From: an uncultured Chitinophagaceae bacterium
GTDB taxonomy: Bacteria > Bacteroidota > Bacteroidia > Chitinophagales > Chitinophagaceae
Direction of reading: 5' to 3'
DNA length: 64,000 bases
NCBI GenBank assembly: GCA_937862815.1
Contig: CALMED010000016.1
Span: 28,821 to 92,820 of the forward strand
Notes under the pieces: generated by a model
The model's database searches: none
Told to the model about the DNA's origin: nothing
The model's input: the letters and a program-made list of their open reading frames with translations, nothing else
Made by a program: the position numbers and the translations under genes
Shown: positions 50,150-58,509 of the stretch, piece after piece
Position numbering within the stretch: the stretch's first letter is position 1
How the letters are laid out: the number at the start of each line of letters is the position of its first letter

Positions 50150-53100
50150 ATGTCTGCATCCCCCTTTTCCCACCTCCATGTTCATACCCAGTATTCGCTG
50201 CTTGATGGCGCCGCCGGCATCGAAGCGCTGTATAAAAAGGCCATGAGCGATAACATGCCTGCCCTGGCCATAACCGATCACGGAAACATGTTCGGTGCCT
50301 TTCAGTTTGTTGCCGAAGCCTATAAGCACAAAAAAGAAGACGGCAGCCTGAAAGTAAAACCCATCGTGGGCTGCGAATTCTACATCACCGAAAACCGGCA
50401 CCGCAAGACCTTCAGCAAAGAAGAAAAAGATCCCCGCTACCACCAGGTGCTGCTGGCCAAAAATGAAACCGGCTATCAGAATCTGATCAAGCTCACCTCG
50501 CTGGGATTCATTGAGGGGATGTACAGCAAGTACCCGCGGATAGACAAGGAACTCATCAACAAATACCACGAAGGTCTCATCGCCACTACCTGCTGCCTCG
50601 GCGCCTGGGTGCCGCAAACCATTCTCACCAAAGGTGAAGAGGAAGCCGAGAATGAATTCAAATGGTGGCTCAATATTTTCCAGGAGGATTATTACGTGGA
50701 GTTACAACGGCACGGCATGGCCGAACAGAACAAAGTGAATGAGATCCTGGTGAAGTTTGCCCGCAAGTACAATGTAAAAGTAATAGCCAGCAATGATTCG
50801 CATTACGTAGACCAGACCGATTTCAACGCTCACGATATCCTGCTCTGCATCAACACCGGCGAAAAACTGGCCACCCCCGCCCTGCGGGAGTTTTCAGACG
50901 ATGATATACACATCCGCAACAAACGTTTTGCCTTTCCCAACGACCAGTTTTATTTCAAGACCACGGCCGAAATGAAACAGGCCTTTGCCGATCTGCCCGA
51001 GGCCATTGACAACACCAATGAAATCGTAAGCAAAGTACAGTTGCTGGACCTGAAAAAAGACATCCTGCTGCCGGCGTTCCCGCTGCCCAAAGAATTCCAG
51101 GGCGGGGCCGACAGTAATTTCAATCAATGGAATTACCTGCGGCATCTCACCTATGAAGGAGCAAAGGAACGGTACCACGAGATGACCCCGGAGATCGAGG
51201 AACGGATTGCCTTTGAGCTGGACGTTATCCAGACGATGGGCTTTGCCGGTTATTTTCTGATTGTAAGCGACTTCATCAAAGCCGGCCGCCAGCTGGGTGT
51301 ATTTGTGGGACCCGGACGTGGTTCGGCTGCAGGCAGTGTGGTGGCCTACTGTACGGGCATCACCAACATTGATCCCATCAAGTACAACCTGCTGTTTGAA
51401 CGCTTTCTGAATCCCGACCGGAAGTCCATGCCGGATATTGATACCGACTTCGACGACGAAGGACGGCAGAAAGTGATTGACTATGTGGTGGACAAATACG
51501 GCAAAAACCAGGTGGCCCAGATCATCACCTACGGTACCATGGCCGCCAAGATGAGCATCAAGGATGTGGCGCGGGTGATGGACCTGCCACTGCCCGAAAG
51601 CAATGCACTGGCCAAGCTGGTGCCGGAAAAACCGGGCATCAGTCTCAAGCGAGTGCTGCACGCCCCGCTGAAAGGCGAAAAAAGCCTGGAAGAAAAAGAA
51701 GGGCTGCAACCCGACGACCTGGAATCGGTACGGAAGATCCGCGACATCTACAACGGTACCGACCTCGCCAGCACCGTGTTGCACGAAGCCGAAATCCTTG
51801 AAGGATCGGTGCGCAACACCGGATTGCACGCGGCCGGCATCATCATCGCCCCCACAGATCTCACCGAACTGATACCGGTGTGCACGGCCAAAGATTCCAA
51901 CCTCTGGGTCACCCAGATAGAAGGGAACATCATTGAAGACGCCGGCGTAATCAAGATGGACTTCCTGGGACTGAAAACCCTGAGCATCATCAAAAACGCC
52001 CTGCAACTGATCCGGCAGAACCACGGCATTGAGATTGACATTGACAATATCCCCCTCAATGATCACAAAACCTTTGAGCTGTACCAACGGGCCGAAACCA
52101 TCGGGACCTTCCAGTTTGAAAGTCCGGGTATGCAGAAATACCTGAAAGAACTGAAACCCGACCAGTTTGCCGACCTCATTGCCATGAACGCACTTTACCG
52201 CCCCGGTCCGCTGGCCTATATCCCCAAATTCATCGACCGCAAACACGGCAAGGAAAAAGTGGAATACGACCTGCCCGAAATGGAAGAATTCCTGGCCGAA
52301 ACCTACGGCATTACCGTGTACCAGGAGCAGGTGATGCTGCTGGCCCGCAAACTGGCCGGATTCAGCCGCGGCGATGCCGATATACTGCGGAAGGCGATGG
52401 GTAAAAAACAGAAAGCGGTACTCGACAAAATGAAAACCCAGTTTATTGAAGGCGCCACCCGGAAAGGACACCCGGCCGATAAACTGGAAAAGATCTGGAG
52501 CGACTGGGAAGCATTTGCCCAGTATGCCTTCAATAAATCGCATTCCACCTGTTACGCCTACGTGGCGTACCAGACCGCCTACCTCAAGGCCCACTACCCC
52601 GGCGAATTCATGAGCGCCGTACTCAACAACGCGGGCAGCATTGAAAAGATCACCTTCTTTATGGAAGAATGCCGGCGCATGGGCATCCAGGTATTAGGTC
52701 CCGATATCAACGAATCTCTTTCCGGCTTCGCCGTAAACAAAGAGGGTGTGATCCGCCTGGGACTCAGCGGGCTCAAAGGCGTAGGCGAAGCCGCGGTGGA
52801 AAGCATCATTGAAGAACGCAGCAAAAACGGTCCATACCGCGACATATTCGATTTCATCAAGCGCATCAACCAGCGGGCGGTGAACAAAAAGTCGCTCGAA
52901 AGCCTGGTATACGCAGGGGCTTTCGACTGCTTCCGGGAACTGCACCGGGCCCAGTATTTTCATGTGGTGCCCGGCGATTCGGCCACCACCCTCGAACGGA
53001 TCATCAGCTTCGGCAACCGCTACCAGGCCAACCTCACCCAAAACAGCAACACCCTGTTTGGAGATGCCATGATGATGGATGTACCCACGCCCAAGATTCC

Positions 53101-53794
53101 CAACTGCGAAGAATGGACCCTTACACAGAAACTGGACTTTGAAAAAGAAGTCACAGGCATGTTCATCAGCGGACACCCGCTCGATCATTTCCGTTTTGAA
53201 CTGAAGCATTACAAGATCAAGCCGGTGGCCGATTTCAACGAGTTCAAAGACTCGGTGACCCTGCAGCCCAGCCCCACTCAAAGCATCCGGCTGGCCGGGC
53301 TGGTTACCACCGCCCAGCACCGGGTAACCAAAACAGGCAAGCAGTTTGGCATCTTCGGGATGGAAGACTATACCGGTAAGATGGAATTCGCCCTCTTTGG
53401 CGAAGACTATGTTCGCTTCAAGGACTATTTCAGCCCGGGGTCCGTGTTGTTTGTAACCGGGGGCTTTAAAACCCGGTGGAACAAAACCGACGAATTTGAA
53501 TTCAAAGTGGAAAAGATCATCCTGCTGGAAACAGTGAAACGAACCCTTACCAAAACCGTACAGGTAAAAGTGGAGCCCCGCTTCGTAACCGGAGAAATGA
53601 TCCATTTTATTGAAACCAATGTTAAGCGCAACCCGGGGCGCAGCAGCCTGCGTTTCCAGCTGTATGAGCCGGAAGATGGCTGGACCGTGAGCATGTACAC
53701 CGTGCAGAACGGGTTTGAAATGAACGATGAAATGGCGCAATTCCTCGACAACCGGCCGGAACTGGAAGTCCAGATAACCACCATTAACCAGTAG
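50150..53794 (+). CDS. dnaE: DNA polymerase III subunit alpha
   Basis: Replicative polymerase catalytic subunit. The 1214 residues start with the PHP domain (FSHLHVHTQYSLLDGAAGIEAL), then the C-family polymerase core with the catalytic acidic residues in SMPDIDTDFDDEGRQKVIDY (about 426-445) and VGPGRGSAAGSVVAY, helix-hairpin-helix motifs (about 860-890) and a C-terminal OB fold (RLAGLVTTAQHRVTKTG). No intein. It is divergent from the lipoprotein gene. Confidence 0.97.
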   Translation: MSASPFSHLHVHTQYSLLDGAAGIEALYKKAMSDNMPALAITDHGNMFGAFQFVAEAYKHKKEDGSLKVKPIVGCEFYITENRHRKTFSKEEKDPRYHQVLLAKNETGYQNLIKLTSLGFIEGMYSKYPRIDKELINKYHEGLIATTCCLGAWVPQTILTKGEEEAENEFKWWLNIFQEDYYVELQRHGMAEQNKVNEILVKFARKYNVKVIASNDSHYVDQTDFNAHDILLCINTGEKLATPALREFSDDDIHIRNKRFAFPNDQFYFKTTAEMKQAFADLPEAIDNTNEIVSKVQLLDLKKDILLPAFPLPKEFQGGADSNFNQWNYLRHLTYEGAKERYHEMTPEIEERIAFELDVIQTMGFAGYFLIVSDFIKAGRQLGVFVGPGRGSAAGSVVAYCTGITNIDPIKYNLLFERFLNPDRKSMPDIDTDFDDEGRQKVIDYVVDKYGKNQVAQIITYGTMAAKMSIKDVARVMDLPLPESNALAKLVPEKPGISLKRVLHAPLKGEKSLEEKEGLQPDDLESVRKIRDIYNGTDLASTVLHEAEILEGSVRNTGLHAAGIIIAPTDLTELIPVCTAKDSNLWVTQIEGNIIEDAGVIKMDFLGLKTLSIIKNALQLIRQNHGIEIDIDNIPLNDHKTFELYQRAETIGTFQFESPGMQKYLKELKPDQFADLIAMNALYRPGPLAYIPKFIDRKHGKEKVEYDLPEMEEFLAETYGITVYQEQVMLLARKLAGFSRGDADILRKAMGKKQKAVLDKMKTQFIEGATRKGHPADKLEKIWSDWEAFAQYAFNKSHSTCYAYVAYQTAYLKAHYPGEFMSAVLNNAGSIEKITFFMEECRRMGIQVLGPDINESLSGFAVNKEGVIRLGLSGLKGVGEAAVESIIEERSKNGPYRDIFDFIKRINQRAVNKKSLESLVYAGAFDCFRELHRAQYFHVVPGDSATTLERIISFGNRYQANLTQNSNTLFGDAMMMDVPTPKIPNCEEWTLTQKLDFEKEVTGMFISGHPLDHFRFELKHYKIKPVADFNEFKDSVTLQPSPTQSIRLAGLVTTAQHRVTKTGKQFGIFGMEDYTGKMEFALFGEDYVRFKDYFSPGSVLFVTGGFKTRWNKTDEFEFKVEKIILLETVKRTLTKTVQVKVEPRFVTGEMIHFIETNVKRNPGRSSLRFQLYEPEDGWTVSMYTVQNGFEMNDEMAQFLDNRPELEVQITTINQ

Positions 53795-53893
53795 TTCCTG
53801 CTGACGGTCTGACAAACCCGCGCCAATTTGCGGGCCGGGGAGGTTACAAACAACTGTGGATATGTCAGAACAACAGGTTCCGGCGATTGGACT

Positions 53894-53901
53894 TAATTTT
53901 G
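53894..53901 (+). promoter_or_regulatory. -7 element of trxA
   Basis: TAATTTTG matches TAnnTTTG, 32 nt before the trxA ATG. The leader contains an unusually clear AAGGAG ribosome-binding site 6 nt before the start, one of the few in the window. Confidence 0.65.
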
Positions 53902-53933
53902 AGTCCTCATAGCATTAAAAAAAGGAGAAAAAT

Positions 53934-54251
53934 ATGGCATTACAATTTACCGATGCAAACTTCGATACAGAAGTAATTCATTCAGAAAAACTGAGCGTAG
54001 TGGATTTCTGGGCCGAGTGGTGTGGCCCCTGCCGCGCTATCGGACCCGTTATTGAAGAACTGGCCAAAGATTACGACGGAAAGGTGAAAGTAGGAAAAGT
54101 GAATGTGGACGAAAATCCGCAGGTGAGCATGAACTTCGGCATCACCTCCATTCCTGCCATCCTTTTCATCAAAGACGGCAAGGTGGTGGATAAACTGGTG
54201 GGTGCTCAACCCAAGGCCAATTTTGTAAAAAAGATTGAGCAGCACCTCTGA
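53934..54251 (+). CDS. trxA: thioredoxin
   Basis: A 105-residue canonical thioredoxin with the WCGPC active site ([17 protein letters not shown], about 22-38), [15 protein letters not shown] with the cis-proline, and full-length helices. General cytoplasmic disulfide reductase. Own promoter and strong terminator, so it is separate from dnaE and from the SET/ATP-grasp cassette. Confidence 0.97.
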   Translation: MALQFTDANFDTEVIHSEKLSVVDFWAEWCGPCRAIGPVIEELAKDYDGKVKVGKVNVDENPQVSMNFGITSIPAILFIKDGKVVDKLVGAQPKANFVKKIEQHL

Positions 54252-54274
54252 CCAACCGGTTAAAATTTCATTTT

Positions 54275-54304
54275 ATCCCGCTCCCCGGAGCGGGATTTTT
54301 TTTG
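54275..54304 (+). terminator. terminator of trxA
   Basis: ATCCCGCTCC, CC, GGAGCGGGAT then eight T: a near-perfect 10-bp stem 24 nt after the trxA stop. Confidence 0.85.
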
Positions 54305-54364
54305 CTTTATACACATGCTTTCTACAATAAAAAAAACAATTGCACATAACGGTGAACTGCGGAG

Positions 54365-54372
54365 TATATTCG
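54365..54372 (+). promoter_or_regulatory. possible -7 element of the SET/ATP-grasp cassette
   Basis: TATATTCG, the recurring one-mismatch variant, ends 27 nt before the ATG at 54400; ATTG occurs about 22 nt upstream. Confidence 0.4.
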
Positions 54373-54399
54373 GTAAAAAAATCAGTAAACGCCGCATCC

Positions 54400-54894
54400 A
54401 TGCACTCTTCCGATTCCACATCTGTTGCCACACCGGCCGAGCCACCCGCAGGTACCGTTATCCAGGACCCGCTGACCCATCATCATTCTTTTATTGCCGC
54501 ACGCGCCTTTGAAACCGGGGCCTGTATCAGCCCCTTCCGGGCCGCGGCACAAACCCGGGAAGCCAACCGCTTTACGGTGCAGGTGGGCCCCGGTCAACAC
54601 ATCGTGCTGGAACCCGGTTACCTGCAGTACATCAACCACAGCTGCGACCCCAATGCATTTTTCAATACAACAACCGGCGAATTGGTGGCCCTGCGTACCA
54701 TCCGGGAAGGCGATGAAATCACCTTCTTCTACCCTTCCACCGAATGGGACATGTCCGAACCCTTTGCCTGCCGCTGCGGATCCGCTAACTGCCTGCAGCA
54801 GATCAGCGGCGCCTCCGCTCTTCCGCGGAACCTGCTGCAACAATACCGGTTATCCGATCACATTCGGCAGTTGCTTGCACTTCCTGTGCTTTAA
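54400..54894 (+). CDS. SET-domain protein (stand-alone, partial N-terminus)
   Basis: A 164-residue protein whose C-terminal part is a SET methyltransferase-like core: NHSC (79-82) in YINHSCDPNAFF, GDEITFFYPSTEW with Y111, and a post-SET cysteine cluster CRCGSANC (124-131). The N-terminal GxG SAM-binding motif of classic SET domains is not evident; that part reads SFIAARAFETGACIS. The frame is open upstream to 54340; 54400 is chosen as the nearest ATG. First of the three-gene cassette. Confidence 0.75.
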   Translation: MHSSDSTSVATPAEPPAGTVIQDPLTHHHSFIAARAFETGACISPFRAAAQTREANRFTVQVGPGQHIVLEPGYLQYINHSCDPNAFFNTTTGELVALRTIREGDEITFFYPSTEWDMSEPFACRCGSANCLQQISGASALPRNLLQQYRLSDHIRQLLALPVL

Positions 54895-54910
54895 ACCGTT
54901 ACTTTAGGCC

Positions 54911-56020
54911 ATGCACGTACATCCATCCCTGCAGGGAGCATCAACGGAACGGCCCTTTCACATTCATGTACTGGCGCCGCAGCTGGAGACCAGCGATGAA
55001 AACCTGGACTACTATTACGATTTCACCCAGAGTATCGGGGAATACACCCGCGTATTTGAAACCCTGCAATTGCGCTGGAGCTGGCACCCCGTAACGCTTG
55101 TCAACTACCGCGATGTAATTAACCGGATTTTTCTCCGGAACAATGAAACACCAGTGGTGCTGAACCTCTGTGATGGCGATGAAGTGAACGGTACACCCGG
55201 CCTGTCGGTCATTCATTACCTGCGACAGTACGGGCTCACCTACACCGGGGCCGATCCCGCCTTTTACGAAAACACGACGTCCAAAATCCCCATGAAGGAA
55301 CGGTTCGACCGGGCCGGTGTGGCCCATGCCCCCTGGCGCCCGGTAAAAGGAACAGAAGAAACAGAGGGTATTTGCGAAGAAGTGGGAACACCGTTGATTG
55401 TGAAGCCGGCCGTGAGCGGCGGCAGCATGGGACTGGGAGTGGGAAACGTGGTACACAATGATCCAGACCTCCGGCAGGTGGTGTCCCGCCTCTACGAAGG
55501 ATACCGCGGCTGGGACCTGGCCTGGGGCGGACTGGTGGCCGAGCGGTTTATCGCGGGTCCGGAGTTCACGGTCTTTATTGTGGGCTCCCACCACCTGCCC
55601 GCACACCGCATCATCTACACTCCGGTTGAACGGGTGTTTCATCCTGCTCTGCCGGCAACGGAAAAATTCCTGTCGTTCGACCGCCTCTGGGAAACCTACG
55701 AAACCGAACAACCCATGCAGGAACAGGCCGATTTTTACCAGTACCAGCTGCCACCGCAGGATTTACAGCAACGCCTGCAAGACCTGAGCTGGGCCGCTTA
55801 TTGTGCTGTGGAAGGCACCGGCTATGGGCGGGTGGACCTGCGGCAGGATGAACAAAGCGGGACATTGTATGTACTGGAAGTAAATGCCCAGTGCGGGTTG
55901 AGTGAAGACGAAAATTATACCTCCATCGGCGCCATCGCCCGGCTGGGGAAGCACAACTACGCGGACATGATCCTGCACATCCTGCAAGATGCGCTGCTCC
56001 GCCATTATCCAACCAAATGA
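54911..56020 (+). CDS. ATP-grasp ligase, D-Ala-D-Ala ligase-like
   Basis: A 369-residue ATP-grasp enzyme. The glycine-rich loop lies in PLIVKPAVSGGSMGLGVGNV (about 158-177), the ATP-binding strand in GLVAERFIAGPEFTVFI, and metal-binding residues in GYGRVDLRQDE and LYVLEVNAQCGLSEDENYT (about 334-352). Overall similarity is to D-alanine-D-alanine ligases, but the N-terminal half differs and the substrate is unknown. It starts 16 bp after the SET gene and its stop overlaps the next in-frame ATG (ATGA). Confidence 0.85.
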   Translation: MHVHPSLQGASTERPFHIHVLAPQLETSDENLDYYYDFTQSIGEYTRVFETLQLRWSWHPVTLVNYRDVINRIFLRNNETPVVLNLCDGDEVNGTPGLSVIHYLRQYGLTYTGADPAFYENTTSKIPMKERFDRAGVAHAPWRPVKGTEETEGICEEVGTPLIVKPAVSGGSMGLGVGNVVHNDPDLRQVVSRLYEGYRGWDLAWGGLVAERFIAGPEFTVFIVGSHHLPAHRIIYTPVERVFHPALPATEKFLSFDRLWETYETEQPMQEQADFYQYQLPPQDLQQRLQDLSWAAYCAVEGTGYGRVDLRQDEQSGTLYVLEVNAQCGLSEDENYTSIGAIARLGKHNYADMILHILQDALLRHYPTK

Positions 56021-56049
56021 ACCGGGCGCACCAGGCCCGCCTTGTTGTT

Positions 56050-57483
56050 ATGAAGATCTGTGTATTGCAACCCGACTACTCGGCCACCTCGGTTGACTAC
56101 CGCCATTACGATCCGCCCCGCAACCTGGCGCCCCTGCTGCCGGGCGACCGGGTGGATCATGTTTTTCTTGACAAGCGCAGCACCTACCGGCAACTGCTGG
56201 ATCTGCGCCAAAACGGGTATGATTGCTTTGTTAATCTCTGTGAAGGCTACCTCGAATGGGACGTGCCTTCGATCGACGTGATTCACAGCCTCGAAGCGCT
56301 CAATCTCCCCTACACCGGACCGGATGCCCGCCTCTACGACCCCACCAAAGAAATCATGAAATACGTGGCTTATACCGAGGGGATTGACACGCCGGCCTAC
56401 ACACTGGTTACCAGCGGTAACAACCTGGACGCACAGGTGCAACACCTGCGCTTCCCGTTGTTTGTGAAACCCGCCAAGGCAGGCGACAGCCTTGGCATTG
56501 ACGAACAGGCGCTGGTACAGGACCCGGGGGCCCTCCACACACAGGTGCGGCGCCTGCTGGCACAGTTCCCCGAACTGCTGGTGGAGGAATACATTGCCGG
56601 GCGGGAGTTTACCGTTCTGGTGGCAGGTCTCGCTGATGGCGACCGGAGTTGCCGCGTGTTTCAACCCATTGAATACCGGTTTCCCGCCGGAAGAAGTTTC
56701 AAAACCTATGCCCTCAAAACCTCCGAACTGCACCCGGAATGCAATGTGCCCGTAACGGAAGCTCCCCTCCGTCGGGAGCTGGAGGAAAGTGCCCGCCGCA
56801 TCTTCCGGAGTTTTGAAGGTGTGGGTTACGCCCGCATGGACTTCCGCATGGATGAAGCCGGACGGCTGTTTTTCCTGGAAGTGAACTTCACCTGTTCCGT
56901 CTTTTATACCGGTGGGTACGAAGGCTCTGCCGATTACATCCTGCGGACCGATGGCATCGGGCAGGAAGGATTTCTCCGTCATATCATTGCCGAAGGCATC
57001 AGCCGTCACCAACGCCGCCAGCAATGCTACCGCATGAAAGGCAATGCCATCGCCGGCTTTGGAATCTATGCCACACGGGACATCGCCCCCGGTGAAATCA
57101 TCTACAAAGGAGAGGAGCGGCCGCAACGCGTAGCCACCCGCCGTTGGGTGGAAAAGCACTGGAAGCCGGAAGAGCAGCAGTTGTTCCGGCACTATGCGGT
57201 ACCCCTGAGCCGGGAAGTGTACCTGCTGTGGGACAAGGAACCTGCTGCCTGGGCTCCGCAGAACCACTCCTGCCAGGCCAATACCGGGTATGAGGGACTG
57301 AACCTCGTGGCCCTCCGGGCAATTGCGGACGGGGAGGAACTGACGCTGGATTACCAGGAACTACTCGATGAATCGGCCGAACCATTTGATTGCCAATGCG
57401 GTGCGCCCAACTGCCGCCAAAAGATCCGGGGTTTACCGGGCAACTCGGTGACCCAACGGGAGGGATATTTCAGAAAATCATAG
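56050..57483 (+). CDS. ATP-grasp/SET fusion protein
   Basis: A 477-residue fusion. Residues about 1-320 are a second D-Ala-D-Ala-ligase-like ATP-grasp domain (RFPLFVKPAKAGDSLGIDEQ, LLVEEYIAGREFTVLVAG, GYARMDFRMDE and FFLEVNFTCS). Residues about 329-465 are a complete SET domain: GFGIYATRDIAPGE, NHSC 405-408, DY at 434-435 and post-SET CQCGAPNC (448-455). MKICVLQPDYS at 56050 looks like the family start; an ATG at 56017 overlapping the previous stop gives 488 residues. Last gene of the cassette. Confidence 0.82.
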   Translation: MKICVLQPDYSATSVDYRHYDPPRNLAPLLPGDRVDHVFLDKRSTYRQLLDLRQNGYDCFVNLCEGYLEWDVPSIDVIHSLEALNLPYTGPDARLYDPTKEIMKYVAYTEGIDTPAYTLVTSGNNLDAQVQHLRFPLFVKPAKAGDSLGIDEQALVQDPGALHTQVRRLLAQFPELLVEEYIAGREFTVLVAGLADGDRSCRVFQPIEYRFPAGRSFKTYALKTSELHPECNVPVTEAPLRRELEESARRIFRSFEGVGYARMDFRMDEAGRLFFLEVNFTCSVFYTGGYEGSADYILRTDGIGQEGFLRHIIAEGISRHQRRQQCYRMKGNAIAGFGIYATRDIAPGEIIYKGEERPQRVATRRWVEKHWKPEEQQLFRHYAVPLSREVYLLWDKEPAAWAPQNHSCQANTGYEGLNLVALRAIADGEELTLDYQELLDESAEPFDCQCGAPNCRQKIRGLPGNSVTQREGYFRKS

Positions 57484-57506
57484 CAAGATCGCTTACCGCC
57501 GCTCTC

Positions 57507-57514
57507 TAAATTTG
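57507..57514 (+). promoter_or_regulatory. -7 element of the ABC membrane-domain gene
   Basis: TAAATTTG matches TAnnTTTG and lies about 75 nt before the start codon, so this gene need not belong to the upstream cassette transcript. Confidence 0.55.
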
Positions 57515-57589
57515 CACCGCTTATCCATCGGTTGCCGGGACCACTAAACCCGGCGCCTTCCGGATGGTCTCACAGTACGGTTGATGCAT

Positions 57590-58486
57590 ATGAAGCGAAG
57601 TTGGGTTATACAAACCATTTGGAGCGGGCACCGGTACCGGCTATTGCTCACGTACAGCCTCTACGCTGTGGAAATGCTGGGGTTGTTGCTCCGGCCTTAT
57701 TTTCTGGGTGAGGCGGTAAACGGGCTCATCCGCCAATCGTACCAGGAACTGTTCTGGCTTATTGGCGCCCACCTGCTGTGGGTGGTGACCGGTACCATCC
57801 GGCACCGGTACGACAGCCGCACCTACTCCGATATTTATACGGCGTTGGTGGTTAACCTGGTAAACCGCAACCCCAACAAAAGCATTTCCCGACTGAGCGC
57901 CCATTCCACCTTGTCGCGGGAACTGATTGACTTCCTCGAATTTGATCTGCAGTACATCATTGAAGCGGCCTACAACATCCTCGGCTCGCTGGTGCTGCTG
58001 TTTTTCTACGATGCACAGGTGGTACTGATCTGCCTGAGCACCCTCCTGCCGGTGAGTTTGTTTTCGTACTGGTACGGCAGGCGCATGCGGCAACTAAACC
58101 GCAACAAACACGATGAACTGGAACAACAGGTGGAAATACTGTCCAGCCGCAACCCGCTGCGCATCAAACAACACTATTCGCAACTGCGTAAATGGCAGGT
58201 GAAGATCAGCGACCAGGAAGCCTGGAATTTCGGGGTGATGGAATTGCTGGTGCTGGCCCTGCTTACGTCGGCCCTGCTGGTGTCGGCTCGGGTGCAGGGT
58301 GCCCCGTTACAGGCAGGTGATTACATCGGCATCTATACCTATATTCTCAAATTCGTAGGCGGACTGGATACCATCCCGTATGCGGTACAGCGGGTGGCGG
58401 CGCTGAGGGACATCCTGCAAAGGGTGGAAACCCAGGGCGAAGAACTGGAACACGATCCGGAGCCCTTTCTCAGCGAAGTGGCCTGA
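57590..58486 (+). CDS. ABC-exporter six-transmembrane domain protein lacking an ATPase domain
   Basis: A 298-residue protein (from the ATG at 57590; further in-frame starts at 57584 and a TTG at 57581) with about six membrane helices and the fold of ABC exporter membrane domains: RPYFLGEAVNGLIRQS, SAHSTLSRELIDFLEFDLQYI and a C-terminal LRDILQRVETQ. No Walker A, signature or Walker B motif is present, so it lacks a nucleotide-binding domain. No separate ATPase gene is adjacent. Substrate unknown. Confidence 0.75.
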   Translation: MKRSWVIQTIWSGHRYRLLLTYSLYAVEMLGLLLRPYFLGEAVNGLIRQSYQELFWLIGAHLLWVVTGTIRHRYDSRTYSDIYTALVVNLVNRNPNKSISRLSAHSTLSRELIDFLEFDLQYIIEAAYNILGSLVLLFFYDAQVVLICLSTLLPVSLFSYWYGRRMRQLNRNKHDELEQQVEILSSRNPLRIKQHYSQLRKWQVKISDQEAWNFGVMELLVLALLTSALLVSARVQGAPLQAGDYIGIYTYILKFVGGLDTIPYAVQRVAALRDILQRVETQGEELEHDPEPFLSEVA

Positions 58487-58509
58487 TCTGCCATCTGGAA
58501 ACTGTAATA

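Noticed and set aside
54275..54400. trxA as first gene of the SET/ATP-grasp cassette
   Set aside because: A strong intrinsic terminator (54275-54304) and a separate promoter-like element lie between them.
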